Source: Polaromonas sp. (GTDB taxonomy: Bacteria; Pseudomonadota; Gammaproteobacteria; Burkholderiales; Burkholderiaceae_C). Taken from it: a stretch of DNA of 48,891 nucleotides. Under the pieces are notes generated by a model. The model was not told where the DNA came from. It did no database searches and was given only the letters and a program-made list of their open reading frames with translations. Numbering within the stretch: position 1 is the stretch's first letter; each line of letters opens with the position of its first letter. The translations under genes were made by a program, and so were the position numbers. The DNA lies in assembly GCA_021737975.1 (NCBI GenBank), contig JAIPCZ010000019.1, positions 1-48,891 on the forward strand. Reading direction: 5' to 3'. Shown here in pieces: positions 1 to 9,003 of this stretch.

Positions 1-2070
1 GCGGCAGACAAGGGTACAGCCAGTTTTTCCGACTTTGCCAACGGCGTTTCCGCCGACTACGCTTTCTGGCTTGGCGACGCATTTGCCTCGGGCGGCTCGG
101 TCGGTTATGACCACAAAAAGATGGGCATCACCGCGGGCGGCGCCTGGGAATCGGCCAAGCGCCACTTCAGAGCCTTGTCGCACGACATTCAGACCATGCC
201 GTTCACCGTGGTGGGCATTGGCGACATGTCGGGCGACGTGTTTGGTAACGGCATGCTGCTGTCAAGGCAAATCAAGCTGGTGGCCGCGTTCGACCACCGG
301 CACATCTTTCTCGACCCGACGCCCGATGTGGCGCGCAGTTTTGCCGAGCGCGAGCGCCTGTTCAATCTGCCCCGCTCAAGTTGGGACGACTATGACCGCG
401 GCGTTATGTCGGAAGGCGGGGGCATTTACCCGCGCGCGGCCAAGTCGATCCAGCTGTCATCGGCGGCGCGCGAGGTGCTGGGCATCGAGGCGCAGGAATT
501 GTCGCCCAGCGACCTGATCCATGCGTTGCTGCAAGCCCCGGTGGACATGCTCTACAACGGCGGCATCGGCACCTACGTCAAGTCCTCCCAGGAGAGCCAT
601 GCGCAGGCGGGCGACAAGGCCAGTGACGCGTTCCGTGTCAATGGCCGGCAACTGCGCTGCAAGGTGCTGGTGGAGGGCGGCAACCTCGGCTGCACCCAAC
701 TCGGGCGCATCGAGTTTGCCCAGGCCGGCGGCCTGATCTACACCGACGCCATTGACAACTCGGCCGGGGTGGATTGCTCCGACCACGAGGTCAACATCAA
801 GATTCTGCTGGACCGGGTCGTGGAAGCGGGTGACCTCACGCTCAAGCAGCGCAATGACCTGCTGGCGTCGATGACCGAGGAAGTGGGGCACCTGGTGCTG
901 GCCGACAACTATTACCAGACCCAGGCGCTTGACGTGGCCGGCCACCGGCCCCTGTATGTGCTGGGCGGACAGCAGCGCCTGATCCAGTGGCTCGAAGGGG
1001 CGGGGCGCCTGAACCGGGCCATCGAGTTCTTGCCCACCGACGAAGAAATTGGGCGTCGGCGCTCGCTTAATCAGGGTTTGACGGCACCCGAGGGGGCGGT
1101 GGTGCTGGCCTACGCAAAAATGTCGGTGTTTGACGATCTGCTGGCCAGCAACTTGCCTGACGATCCCTATTTCACCCGGGTCCTCAAGGCTTATTTTCCG
1201 AAGGTGTTGAGCGAGAAGTTTTCCGCAGCCATCGACCAGCACCCGCTCAAGCGCGAAATCATCGCCACCTTTATGGCCAACACCGTGGTGAATCGCAGCG
1301 GGGCCACCTTTGTGAATTTTTTGGCGGCCGAGGCCGCGGCCAGCACGGCGGATGTGGTTCGGGCCTACACCCTGGCGCGGGAGATTTTTGATCTGGAACC
1401 CTTGTGGGACCAGATCGATGCACTCGACGGCGTTGTCGCCAGCAGCCTGCAACTCGACCTGTTGAGCAAGCTCATCGCCATTGCGCAGCGCGCCTCGCGC
1501 TGGATGCTGCGCGCGCGCTCCAAGTCAGCCGATTTGCCGACCCTGATCGCGCGTTACCAGCCCGGCGCACGCGAGTTGCGCGCCAATCTGGAAAACTGGT
1601 TGCCCGCCAGCGCCTTGGCCAGTTGGGAACAGGCCACGCAAAAGCTGGAACAGGCGGGGGTGGCTCCGGAATTGGCGCGGAAACTCAGCGCGCTTGAATT
1701 CATTTTCCCTGCGCTCGACCTGGTCGATCTGACCGAGCAGGCCAACACCACGCTGGCGCAGGCTGCCCAAACCTATTTTGGTGTCGACAGCGTGCTGGGC
1801 TTAAGCGCCTGGCGTGTCCAGATCAACCGCCTGCCCACAGACAGCCTGTGGCAAACGCAGGCCAGGGGCAGCGCGCGCGAAGACGTGTATGCCATTGCCA
1901 ACCAGATCTGCCTGAGCGTGCTGCAGCGCTTTGAGGGGGTGACCGCCTGGTCTGACGCCAACGCCGCCAGCATTGAGCGCCTGTGCAAATTGCTGCAGAC
2001 CATCAGCACGCAGGGGGCCGATCTGGCGCCGGTGTCGGTGGCCTTGCGTGAACTGCGCCACCTGGCTTGA
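1..2070 (+). CDS. NAD-specific glutamate dehydrogenase, large type, C-terminal part (5' end outside window)
   Basis: The frame is open from base 1, so the gene starts upstream; 689 residues are visible. It belongs to the very large (about 1,600 residue) NAD-dependent glutamate dehydrogenases, which oxidatively deaminate glutamate to 2-oxoglutarate and ammonia in the cytoplasm. Recognisable stretches are the core GDMSGDVFGNGMLLSRQIKL (residues about 71-90 of the visible part), FDHRHIFLDP, and the nucleotide-binding region with KVLVEGGNLGCTQLGRIEFA and TDAIDNSAGVDCSDHEVNIK. The C-terminal 400 or so residues are the helical extension typical of this class. The stop lies 50 bp from the convergent ABC transporter stop, with a palindromic repeat between them. 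The role fits the amino acid catabolism encoded further right, but no operon link is visible. Confidence 0.95.
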   Translation, partial: AADKGTASFSDFANGVSADYAFWLGDAFASGGSVGYDHKKMGITAGGAWESAKRHFRALSHDIQTMPFTVVGIGDMSGDVFGNGMLLSRQIKLVAAFDHRHIFLDPTPDVARSFAERERLFNLPRSSWDDYDRGVMSEGGGIYPRAAKSIQLSSAAREVLGIEAQELSPSDLIHALLQAPVDMLYNGGIGTYVKSSQESHAQAGDKASDAFRVNGRQLRCKVLVEGGNLGCTQLGRIEFAQAGGLIYTDAIDNSAGVDCSDHEVNIKILLDRVVEAGDLTLKQRNDLLASMTEEVGHLVLADNYYQTQALDVAGHRPLYVLGGQQRLIQWLEGAGRLNRAIEFLPTDEEIGRRRSLNQGLTAPEGAVVLAYAKMSVFDDLLASNLPDDPYFTRVLKAYFPKVLSEKFSAAIDQHPLKREIIATFMANTVVNRSGATFVNFLAAEAAASTADVVRAYTLAREIFDLEPLWDQIDALDGVVASSLQLDLLSKLIAIAQRASRWMLRARSKSADLPTLIARYQPGARELRANLENWLPASALASWEQATQKLEQAGVAPELARKLSALEFIFPALDLVDLTEQANTTLAQAAQTYFGVDSVLGLSAWRVQINRLPTDSLWQTQARGSAREDVYAIANQICLSVLQRFEGVTAWSDANAASIERLCKLLQTISTQGADLAPVSVALRELRHLA

Positions 2071-2077
2071 ATCAGTC

Positions 2078-2115
2078 GGGGTCAGGGCACGTCGCTTTGC
2101 GAGTGGTCTGACCCG
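2078..2115. repeat. REP-like palindromic element, copy 1
   Basis: Imperfect dyad with arms GGGTCAGGGCAC (2079-2090) and GTGGTCTGACCC (2103-2114), around a small CGC/GCG core. It sits between two convergent stop codons and could act as a two-way transcription terminator. The same element, in opposite orientation, is at 10805-10844. Confidence 0.75.
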
Positions 2116-2120
2116 CAAGT

Positions 2121-3902
2121 TTAGCCATCGCTGTTGAACTGCAGTGCCGCCAGCTCGGCGTAAAGGCCGCCTGAAACCAGCAGTTCGGCATGGGTGCCCT
2201 GTTCCACCACGCGGCCCTGGTCCAGCACCACGATGCGGTCGGCCTTGACCACGGTGGCCAGCCGGTGCGCAATGACCAGCGTGGTGCGCCCGCGCATGGC
2301 AGACTCCAGGGCAGCCTGCACCATGCGTTCACTTTCGGCGTCGAGCGCGCTGGTGGCTTCGTCGAGCAGCAACAGCGGCGGATTTTTCAGCATGGCGCGG
2401 GCAATGGCGATGCGCTGGCGTTGTCCGCCACTCAGGCGCACGCCGCGCTCGCCCAAAAAGGTATCGTAGCCCTGGGGCAGGGCGCTGATGAACTCGTCGG
2501 CGAAAGCCGCTTGTGCCGCGGTCCTGACATCGGCGTCGCTGGCCTTGGGTTTGCCGTAGCGAATGTTTTCCAGCGCGCTGCTGGAAAAAATCACCGCGTC
2601 CTGCGGCACGATGCCAATGCCATGACGCAGGTCGGCCAGTGCCAGCTCACGCGTCGGCACGCCATCCTTGAGGACGCGCCCGGCGCCGGGGTCGTAAAAC
2701 CGCAGCAGCAGTTGAAACACCGTGCTTTTTCCGGCCCCGCTCGGCCCCACCAGCGCCACGGTCTGGCCCGGCGCGATGTCCAGGGAGAAATCACTGAGCG
2801 CCGCCTGCCCGGGTCTGGACGGGTAGTGAAAGGTGATGTGCTCAAACCGGACCGAGCTGCCAGCTGTGGGCAACGGTGCCGTGGTCGGATGCGGCGGCGA
2901 CGCAACGGAGGACTGGCTGGCCAGCAGCTCCATCAGCCGCTCGGTGGCACCGGCGGCGCGCAACAGGTCGCCATAGACCTCGCCCAAAATGGCAAAGGCG
3001 CTGGCCAGGATGATCACGTACAGCACGGTCTGCCCCAGATGCCCGGCGCTGATGCGCCCGGCCATCACCGCCTGCGTTCCCTGGTACAGCCCCCACAGCA
3101 GCGCGGCCGAGGTCGCAATGATGATAAAAGCCACCAGCACCGAACGCGCCCGCGAGCGCCTCACCGCCACCGCGAACGCGTTGTCGGTGGCCTGGTTGAA
3201 GCGCGCCGCCTCGCGCGCCTCTGCGGTGTAACTCTGCACCACGGGTATGGCATTGAGCACCTCGGCGGCAATGGCGCTGGCGTCGGCAGCCCGGTCCTGG
3301 CTGGCGCGTGACAGCTTGCGCACCCGCCGCCCAAACCAGGCCGCTGGCAACACGATCAGCACCAGCACCCCGAGCACCTGCACCATCACCATGGGGTTGG
3401 TCCACACCAGCACGCCCAGGGCGCCGATGCCCATCACCAGATTGCGCAGGCCCATGCTCAGCGACGAGCCCACCACCGTTTGCACCAGCGTGGTGTCGGC
3501 CGACAGCCGTGACAGCACCTCGCCGGTTTGCGTGGTTTCGAAAAACGCCGGGCTCTGCTGCAGCACATGGCCATAAACGGCATTACGCACATCGGCGGTG
3601 ATGCGCTCGCCCAGCCAGCTCACCATGTAAAAGCGTGCCGCCGAAAACAGCCCGAGCGCCACTGCCACGCCAAACAGCGCGACAAAGTGCTCGCGCAGGG
3701 CCATCACCTGGGCGCCCCGGTCGGTTTGCACCAGGCCGCCGTCAATCAGGCTGCGCAAGGCCAGCGGAAAGGCCAGCGTGGCCACGGCGGCCAGCACCAG
3801 AAACAGCAGCGCCAGAGCAATGCGGCCACGGTAGGGCCGCAGGAAAGGCAAGAGCCCGGAAAGCGATTTGGGGTTGCCGGGTTTGGGGGTGGGGGTCGTC
3901 AT
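2121..3902 (-). CDS. MsbA-like ABC exporter, fused membrane and ATPase domains
   Basis: A half-transporter of about 593 residues: an N-terminal six-helix membrane domain (roughly residues 20-310) followed by an ATPase domain. Walker A is GPSGAGKST, the ABC signature is LSGGQRQR, and Walker B is LLLLDEATSALD. It should work as a homodimer in the inner membrane and export lipid, peptide or drug; the substrate cannot be read from sequence. The start at 3902 (MTTPTPKPGN) is preferred because the longer frame, opening at 3977, would run 49 bp into the preceding 6-phosphogluconate dehydrogenase gene. That gene ends 26 bp upstream, so the two may be cotranscribed although nothing links their functions. 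The downstream end faces the glutamate dehydrogenase stop across a palindromic repeat. Confidence 0.88.
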   Translation of the reverse strand: MTTPTPKPGNPKSLSGLLPFLRPYRGRIALALLFLVLAAVATLAFPLALRSLIDGGLVQTDRGAQVMALREHFVALFGVAVALGLFSAARFYMVSWLGERITADVRNAVYGHVLQQSPAFFETTQTGEVLSRLSADTTLVQTVVGSSLSMGLRNLVMGIGALGVLVWTNPMVMVQVLGVLVLIVLPAAWFGRRVRKLSRASQDRAADASAIAAEVLNAIPVVQSYTAEAREAARFNQATDNAFAVAVRRSRARSVLVAFIIIATSAALLWGLYQGTQAVMAGRISAGHLGQTVLYVIILASAFAILGEVYGDLLRAAGATERLMELLASQSSVASPPHPTTAPLPTAGSSVRFEHITFHYPSRPGQAALSDFSLDIAPGQTVALVGPSGAGKSTVFQLLLRFYDPGAGRVLKDGVPTRELALADLRHGIGIVPQDAVIFSSSALENIRYGKPKASDADVRTAAQAAFADEFISALPQGYDTFLGERGVRLSGGQRQRIAIARAMLKNPPLLLLDEATSALDAESERMVQAALESAMRGRTTLVIAHRLATVVKADRIVVLDQGRVVEQGTHAELLVSGGLYAELAALQFNSDG

Positions 3903-3928
3903 GAAGTACAGCGTTGCCTTTGGCTTGC

Positions 3929-5377
3929 TTACCCGGAATACACCGTCGATGCGGTTGCTCCGCCCCGGCCGGTCCAATTGGTATGGAAATACTCGCCACG
4001 GGGTTTGTCAACGCGCTCGTACTGGTGGGCGCCAAAAAAGTCTCTTTGTGCCTGCAGCAGGTTGGCCGGCAGGTTTTCGCAGCGGTAGCCGTCGTAATAG
4101 GCCAGGGCAGAAGACAAGGCGGGTGTCGGCACGCCATTTTTTATTGCCTCGGCAAGCACGGTTCTGAGCGACTGTTGCGACTTGGAAATGGCTTCTTTGA
4201 AAAATGGATCGAGCAGGAGATTGACAAGCTCAGGATTCAAAACAAAGGCCTCTTTGATCTTTCCAAGAAATGCGGAGCGAATGATGCAACCACCACGCCA
4301 GATCAATGCGATACCGCCAAAGTTGAGCTTCCAGCCAAACTCCTTCGCGGCAGCCCGCATCAATTGGTAGCCCTGGGTGTAAGACACAAGTTTTGCCGCG
4401 TACAGGGCGTGGCCGATATCATCGATGAATGCCTTTTTGTCGCCAGTGAATTCAGCTTTTGGACCGCTTAACAGTCTGGATGCCAACAGCCGCTCATCCT
4501 TCATCGACGAAAGTATTCGGGCGAAGACAGACTCCGTGATGAGCGTGAGGGGCGTTGCAAGATCAAGCGAGGTATTGACCGCCCATTTGCCGGTACCTTT
4601 TTGTGCCGCCTTGTCCAGGATCTTGTCGAGCAGAGGCAGACCATCCTGGTCCCTGACGGCCAGGATGTCCCGGGTGATTTCAATCAGGTAACTTTTGAGC
4701 TCACCTTCATTCCAGTTCTTGAAGACATCATGTATGTCATCCGGCGTCATGCGCAGCAGGTTTTTCATGATGTCATAGACTTCACAAATGAGCTGCATGT
4801 CGCCGTATTCAATGCCGTTGTGGACCATTTTTATGAAGTGGCCGGCGCCTTCTTCGCCTATCCAGTCACAGCAGGGAACGTCACCATCCACTTTTGCAGC
4901 AATTGCCTGAAAGATCGGTTTGACGCTTTCCCATGCCGCAAAAGAGCCGCCAGGCATGATGGAGGGCCCTAACAGCGCGCCCTCTTCACCGCCGGAGACA
5001 CCGGCACCCACATACAGCAGCCCCTTGCTTTCAAGCATTTTTGTCCTGCGGCTGGTGTCAGGAAAATGGGAGTTGCCGCCATCGATGATGATGTCGCCTT
5101 GGGCAAGCAACGGCACCAGGCTTGCAATGAGGTCATCAACGGCTTTTCCTGCTGGCACCATCAGCATGATTTTTCTCGGCAGCGCCAGCGATGTAATCAG
5201 TTCCTCAAGGGTAAAACAGCCTTGAATGCGTTTTCCGATTCCCCTACCCGCCACAAAATTTTCAATTTTTTGCCTTGAAATATCAAAAACTGCAACGCTG
5301 AAACCTTTGTCCTCCATGTTGAGCACCAGGTTTTCGCCCATCAATCCAACCCCGATCAAGCCTATTTGAGACTGCAT
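3929..5377 (-). CDS. gnd: 6-phosphogluconate dehydrogenase, decarboxylating
   Basis: Oxidises and decarboxylates 6-phosphogluconate to ribulose 5-phosphate with NADP+ in the pentose phosphate pathway. The 482-residue length matches the long dimeric form. The N-terminal Rossmann motif is GLIGVGLMG (residues 6-14); the substrate-site signatures IIDGGNSHFPDT, GAGVSGGEEGA and GHFIKMVHNGIEYGDMQ are intact, and the C-terminal all-helical domain ends with the usual YFHTNW stretch. The gene is noticeably richer in A+T than its neighbours (in bases 4201-4260 I count 25 G+C of 60, against well over half in flanking genes), which suggests acquisition by transfer or an unusual history. It lies 26 bp upstream of the ABC exporter. 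Confidence 0.96.
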   Translation of the reverse strand: MQSQIGLIGVGLMGENLVLNMEDKGFSVAVFDISRQKIENFVAGRGIGKRIQGCFTLEELITSLALPRKIMLMVPAGKAVDDLIASLVPLLAQGDIIIDGGNSHFPDTSRRTKMLESKGLLYVGAGVSGGEEGALLGPSIMPGGSFAAWESVKPIFQAIAAKVDGDVPCCDWIGEEGAGHFIKMVHNGIEYGDMQLICEVYDIMKNLLRMTPDDIHDVFKNWNEGELKSYLIEITRDILAVRDQDGLPLLDKILDKAAQKGTGKWAVNTSLDLATPLTLITESVFARILSSMKDERLLASRLLSGPKAEFTGDKKAFIDDIGHALYAAKLVSYTQGYQLMRAAAKEFGWKLNFGGIALIWRGGCIIRSAFLGKIKEAFVLNPELVNLLLDPFFKEAISKSQQSLRTVLAEAIKNGVPTPALSSALAYYDGYRCENLPANLLQAQRDFFGAHQYERVDKPRGEYFHTNWTGRGGATASTVYSG

Positions 5378-5494
5378 ATCTACTTTCTTGGTAACTGCTG
5401 AGTTCGATTTTAGGCAGCCAGACTGGGGTCACGCGCAAGGGTCCGGCGTGAGTGGAGCCCGGCACAAGGGCATTACGGGCTTGAGGTGTCACAA

Positions 5495-5510
5495 CATGGG
5501 CGAACCCATG
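5495..5510. other. Small perfect hairpin in the gnd upstream region
   Basis: CATGGG and CCCATG arms enclose a four-base CGAA loop. It lies in the 167-bp gap between the start of gnd and the stop of the lipocalin-like gene, both leftward. No run of T follows on either strand, so termination is possible but unproven. I see nothing else recognisable in this gap. Confidence 0.35.
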
Positions 5511-5544
5511 AGCGAGTTTGGGGCTCCGGAAGTTGGGGCAAAAC

Positions 5545-6612
5545 TCACAGCCGCAACGGGCTCGCATACCCCGTCATCTCCAGATACCCCCGTCCGACCA
5601 CCGTGCCACGGCTGTCCAGCAGCTCGCTCAGGCCTTCCCAGTAAATGGCGCCGGTGGACTGGCGACTGTCAAGTTCCTGGTTGTCGACGACGGCTTTGAC
5701 GGTATAGCGCCTCTCCCTGATCTGCACCGACCACTGCACCGGGTAGCTGCTACCGCTGTCCGGGCTTGTCCATTGGCGCTGCGGCGTGAAGCTGACATCG
5801 TCAGGGCCAAAAATATCTGCTTGGGCCGACCCCGGCGCACGCAGCGAGCCGCCCGCCCACAGCGCGGCGCCTTTCTTGGTGCGCAGCCGGAACGCCGTCA
5901 GTGCGCTTCCGTCAAGCAGGTTCATGCCGATCCAGTCCCAGCCCACGGCATCCGGGTGCATTAGTGACTGGCTCCACTCGTGGTCGAGCCAGGCCCGGCC
6001 TTGCACTGGCAGGGTTTGCTGGCCCAGGCTGAGTTGGCCGCTGACCTGCAGTTGCGGCAGGCTGTAGTAATAACTGGCCTGGCTGGCCTCGGGTCCCTTG
6101 CGCGACCAGCCCTGGTCGCCTTGCAGCAGCAGGGGCTGGGTCTCACGCAATTTCAGCTGAAACGAGAAGTCCGAACCCTTGGCCAGCGCCTGGTAGCTGT
6201 TCCCTTCGCGCTTGAGCAACCAGTTGCCCAAACGGAGGTCGGTGTCTGCCTCGCTGGCCGTGGCCAGGTCGACCTGGGGCTTGCCCGAGGCGCGCGCAAT
6301 GCGCTGGTCGTGCAACAGGCGCTGGCTCGCCACGTCGGTCACGGCGGCATGGGCAAAGATGAGTTGTTTGGCGGCAAAGGCTGAGGTCATGCCTTGCGTG
6401 ACCGGCACGCGTGATCTGAAAAAGGTGATCTGAAAGCCAAACTCGCGCTGCGCCGCCTGCAGCCGCCCGGTGATGTACCACCACTCGATGGCAAAGTCGG
6501 GGTGGCTGCCGTGGTCACGCGGGAACTGCAAGGCTTGCCTGGCCTGGGCTTGCGCCTCCCAGGACCAGAGCGGCAGGGTCAGGGCTGTGCTCAGGCACTG
6601 CCGGCGTTTCAT
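5545..6612 (-). CDS. Secreted lipocalin-like protein, CrtC/AttH family (COG5621)
   Basis: A 355-residue protein with an N-terminal export signal (MKRRQCLSTALTLPLWSWEAQAQA); the twin arginine at residues 3-4 makes Tat export possible but the motif is weak. The body matches the predicted secreted hydrolase/hydroxyneurosporene-synthase-like family: DFAIEWWYITGRL near residue 40, FGFQITFFRSRV, a central AWLDHEWSQ block and GWDWIGMNLLDGSALTAFRLR. Family members fold as two lipocalin-type barrels; one branch hydrates carotenoids, but most are uncharacterised and often sit beside FtsX-type ABC transporters. Here its start overlaps the stop of the PLP enzyme by 4 bp (ATGA), so translation is coupled. 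No carotenoid genes are nearby, so I do not call it a carotenoid hydratase. Confidence 0.8.
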   Translation of the reverse strand: MKRRQCLSTALTLPLWSWEAQAQARQALQFPRDHGSHPDFAIEWWYITGRLQAAQREFGFQITFFRSRVPVTQGMTSAFAAKQLIFAHAAVTDVASQRLLHDQRIARASGKPQVDLATASEADTDLRLGNWLLKREGNSYQALAKGSDFSFQLKLRETQPLLLQGDQGWSRKGPEASQASYYYSLPQLQVSGQLSLGQQTLPVQGRAWLDHEWSQSLMHPDAVGWDWIGMNLLDGSALTAFRLRTKKGAALWAGGSLRAPGSAQADIFGPDDVSFTPQRQWTSPDSGSSYPVQWSVQIRERRYTVKAVVDNQELDSRQSTGAIYWEGLSELLDSRGTVVGRGYLEMTGYASPLRL

Positions 6613-7664
6613 GTGGTGCAGTTGAGTTGGGCTTGCAGCCGGGCGCGCGCCTGGGTGCAGTCGCCGATGTGTTGCGCCACCCAGGCATCATCAAAATAAC
6701 TGCCCAGGTAGCGTTCACCGGCGTCGCACAGCAGCGACAAAATGGATCCCTGTTCGCCACGTTCATGCATCTCACAGGCCAGGGTCAGCATGCCGACAAA
6801 ATTGGTGCCCGTGGACGGCCCCACCTTGCGACCCAAAATGTCTGACAAGACCTGCATTGCGGCCACCGAATCGACGTTGTCCACCGTCACCATGCGGTCC
6901 ACCAGGGTGCGAATAAAGCTGGCTTCCACGCGCGGGCGGCCAATGCCCTCGATTTTTGAGCCGGGTCCGGTCAGGGTGGCGTCACCGCTGCGGTGGAAGT
7001 CGCCAAACACCGAGCCTTCGGGGTCCGCCACGCAGACCTGGGTGTCGTACCGCTGGTAGCGCACAAAGCGGCCTATTGTTGCGCTGGTGCCACCGGTCCC
7101 GGCGCCCACCACGACCCAGCGCGGCACCGGGAAACGTTCCCGCGCCATTTGCTGGAACATGCTTTGCGCGATGTTGTTGTTGCCGCGCCAGTCGGTGGCG
7201 CGCTCGGCATAGGTGAACTGGTCCATGTAGTGACCGCCGGTTTGCGCCGCGAGCGCCCGCGCCACGTCATAGACCGCATTGGCGCTGTCCACCAGATGAC
7301 ACTGGCCACCGTAAAACGCAATCTGGGAAATTTTTTCGTGCGAAGTCGTGCGCGGCATGACGGCAATGAAGGGAAGGCCCAACAGGCGGGCAAAGTAGGC
7401 CTCACTCACCGCTGTGGAGCCGCTGCTCGACTCGACCACGGTCGACCCTTCATGCAGCCAGCCATTGCACAGGCTGTACAAAAACAGCGAGCGCGCGAGG
7501 CGGTGCTTGAGGCTGCCGGTGGGGTGGGTGGATTCGTCCTTGAGGTAGAGGTCGATGCCGCGGCTGGCAAATGCGGGCAGCGGCAACGGAATCAGGTGGG
7601 TGTCAGCGCTGCGCTGGTAGTCGGCTTCGATGCGCGCCAGCGCGGTGTTGAGCCAGGTCGTCAT
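6609..7664 (-). CDS. PLP-dependent cysteine synthase family enzyme, Cds1-like (possible cysteine desulfhydrase)
   Basis: A fold-type II PLP enzyme of 351 residues. The PLP lysine should be K53 in TGSLKHRLA; SSGSTAVSEA replaces the SSGNTG substrate loop of CysK; GAGTGGTSATIGR is the phosphate-binding glycine loop; and DAGERYLGSYF is the late block that corresponds to DSGERY in CysK. The DESTHPTGSLKHR start and SGSTA loop resemble mycobacterial Cds1, which releases hydrogen sulfide from cysteine, rather than biosynthetic CysK/CysM. It lies between ornithine cyclodeaminase (75 bp upstream) and the lipocalin-like gene (4-bp overlap), so it may instead handle another 3-substituted alanine or diamino acid. 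Family assignment is secure; the reaction is inference. Confidence 0.82.
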   Translation of the reverse strand: MTTWLNTALARIEADYQRSADTHLIPLPLPAFASRGIDLYLKDESTHPTGSLKHRLARSLFLYSLCNGWLHEGSTVVESSSGSTAVSEAYFARLLGLPFIAVMPRTTSHEKISQIAFYGGQCHLVDSANAVYDVARALAAQTGGHYMDQFTYAERATDWRGNNNIAQSMFQQMARERFPVPRWVVVGAGTGGTSATIGRFVRYQRYDTQVCVADPEGSVFGDFHRSGDATLTGPGSKIEGIGRPRVEASFIRTLVDRMVTVDNVDSVAAMQVLSDILGRKVGPSTGTNFVGMLTLACEMHERGEQGSILSLLCDAGERYLGSYFDDAWVAQHIGDCTQARARLQAQLNCTT

Positions 7665-7739
7665 GTCAGGCGGCAGATGCCGAGGGGCGTTTGCGGTGGG
7701 TGGCGTTCATTTCAATGGGCTTAGGAGGCCGGAAAAGCC

Positions 7740-8846
7740 TCAAACAGTCGAGAGTATGGCGCAAAAATTCGGAACCCCGCTCGGCTCGGCCGGCTCGGCC
7801 GCTTCCTGGGTTTCCGGATGAATCAGCACAAACAGGTCTTTCGGGTTGACCAGTTCGGGAATCAGCGACACCACCTGACCCAGGCCGAGCTCCCGGGCGG
7901 CATCACGCATGAAGCGCAGGGCGGAGTAATCCTGCAATGCGAAACCGACCGAATCAAACAGCGTGATCTGCTCAGCGTCAAGGCGACCCGGCGCCTGGCG
8001 CGCCAGGACCTGCCAGAGTTCAGTGACTTCAAAATCAGCAGGCAGGTGCTGCAGGTCACCCTCGATGCGGGTCTGCGGCTCGTACTCGACAAACACCGCG
8101 CTGCGGTGCAGGACGTCCGCATGCAGCTCGGTTTTGCCCGGGCAGTCGCCACCCACACCATTGATGTGCATGCCGGGTTCGATGTGCCCGGCGGTCAGGA
8201 TGGCGGCATTGGTCTTGTCTGCGGTCACGGTGGTCACGATGTCAGCACCGCGCACCGCCTCAGCAATGCTTTTGCAAACCGTCAGGCGCAATGCGGTTGA
8301 CTTCAGGTTGGCGATCAGCTTTTCTGTGGCCTTGGGGTCGGTGTCGAACAGGCGGATTTCCTCGATGCCGAGCAGGTAGTGAAAGGCCAGCGCCTGAAAT
8401 TCACTCTGGGCGCCGTTGCCGATCAGGGCCATCGACTTGCTGTCGGGGCGCGCCAGTTCCTGCGCCGCCACGGCCGACATGGCCGCCGTACGCAGGGCCG
8501 TGCTGAGCGTCAATTCACTGAGGAATTCCGGAATGCCGGTGTCGACATCGGCCAGCACGCCGAACGCCATGACGCAGGGCAGGCCGTTGATGGTGTTCTT
8601 GGGGTGGCCGTTGACGTATTTGAAGGCATAATTTTTGGCATCGGAAATCGGCATCAGCTCGATCACGCCGTCTTTCGAGTGGTTGGCCACACGGGCGCAT
8701 TTCTCAAAATCGTGCCAGCGCAGGTAGTCTTCCCGGATGTAGTCGGCCATGCGTGTGAAGACGGTTTTGAGCCCGATCTTGTGAATGACCATGGCGACGT
8801 CCTGGACGCTGAGGAATTGGGTTTGGACGAGTTGAGGTAGTTTCAT
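7740..8846 (-). CDS. ocd: Ornithine cyclodeaminase
   Basis: Converts L-ornithine to L-proline and ammonia using tightly bound NAD+. The 368-residue protein has the mu-crystallin/OCD fold: ELMPISDAKNYAFKYVNGHP (substrate lysine at K76), dimer region PEFLSELTLSTALRTAAMSA, Rossmann motif GNGAQSEFQALAF, and GGDCPGKTEL, whose D234 matches the catalytic aspartate of Pseudomonas OCD. The match to that enzyme runs on through VFVEYEPQTRIEGDLQ and LFDSVGFALQDYSALR. A short C-terminal tail rich in Glu/Ala/Pro (EAAEPAEP) is unusual. It lies downstream of an Lrp-type regulator and upstream of the PLP enzyme. Lysine cyclodeaminase activity is an alternative given the neighbouring lysine operon, but the close OCD motifs favour ornithine. 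Confidence 0.92.
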   Translation of the reverse strand: MKLPQLVQTQFLSVQDVAMVIHKIGLKTVFTRMADYIREDYLRWHDFEKCARVANHSKDGVIELMPISDAKNYAFKYVNGHPKNTINGLPCVMAFGVLADVDTGIPEFLSELTLSTALRTAAMSAVAAQELARPDSKSMALIGNGAQSEFQALAFHYLLGIEEIRLFDTDPKATEKLIANLKSTALRLTVCKSIAEAVRGADIVTTVTADKTNAAILTAGHIEPGMHINGVGGDCPGKTELHADVLHRSAVFVEYEPQTRIEGDLQHLPADFEVTELWQVLARQAPGRLDAEQITLFDSVGFALQDYSALRFMRDAARELGLGQVVSLIPELVNPKDLFVLIHPETQEAAEPAEPSGVPNFCAILSTV

Positions 8847-8941
8847 GATGGGCTTGTTTCCTTTGATGGGAAGAAGTATCTCAAGCCCGCTTGTTAATGT
8901 AAATTGCCAGTTTTAAATAAAAATAGTCAAAAAGTTAACAA

Positions 8942-8970
8942 TTTGACATCACTTGATGTCACTTTGACAT
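8942..8970. promoter_or_regulatory. Candidate Lrp-type operator upstream of ocd
   Basis: The AT-rich 157-bp gap between lrp and ocd holds two copies of TTTGACAT (8942-8949 and 8963-8970). The first overlaps a perfect dyad GACATCA-ct-TGATGTC (8945-8960). A third TTTGACAT is at 9494-9501, in the gap between lrp and kamA. Shared motifs next to a local regulator gene suggest its binding sites; this is inference. Confidence 0.45.
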
Positions 8971-9003
8971 AACATGCCTTGATGCTGGAGCTTATGGGCT
9001 CGG

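Noticed and set aside
457..1452. 331-codon antisense frame in glutamate dehydrogenase
   Set aside because: Shadow of a well conserved sense gene; no ribosome site or domain.
5545..6612. Carotenoid 1,2-hydratase (CrtC) call
   Set aside because: Only the broad family matches; no carotenoid genes nearby and the protein has an export signal.
7664..7740. SbnA/SbnB-type diaminopropionate synthesis from the PLP enzyme and OCD pair
   Set aside because: The OCD closely follows true ornithine cyclodeaminase including the catalytic Asp, the PLP enzyme looks like Cds1, and no siderophore genes are present.
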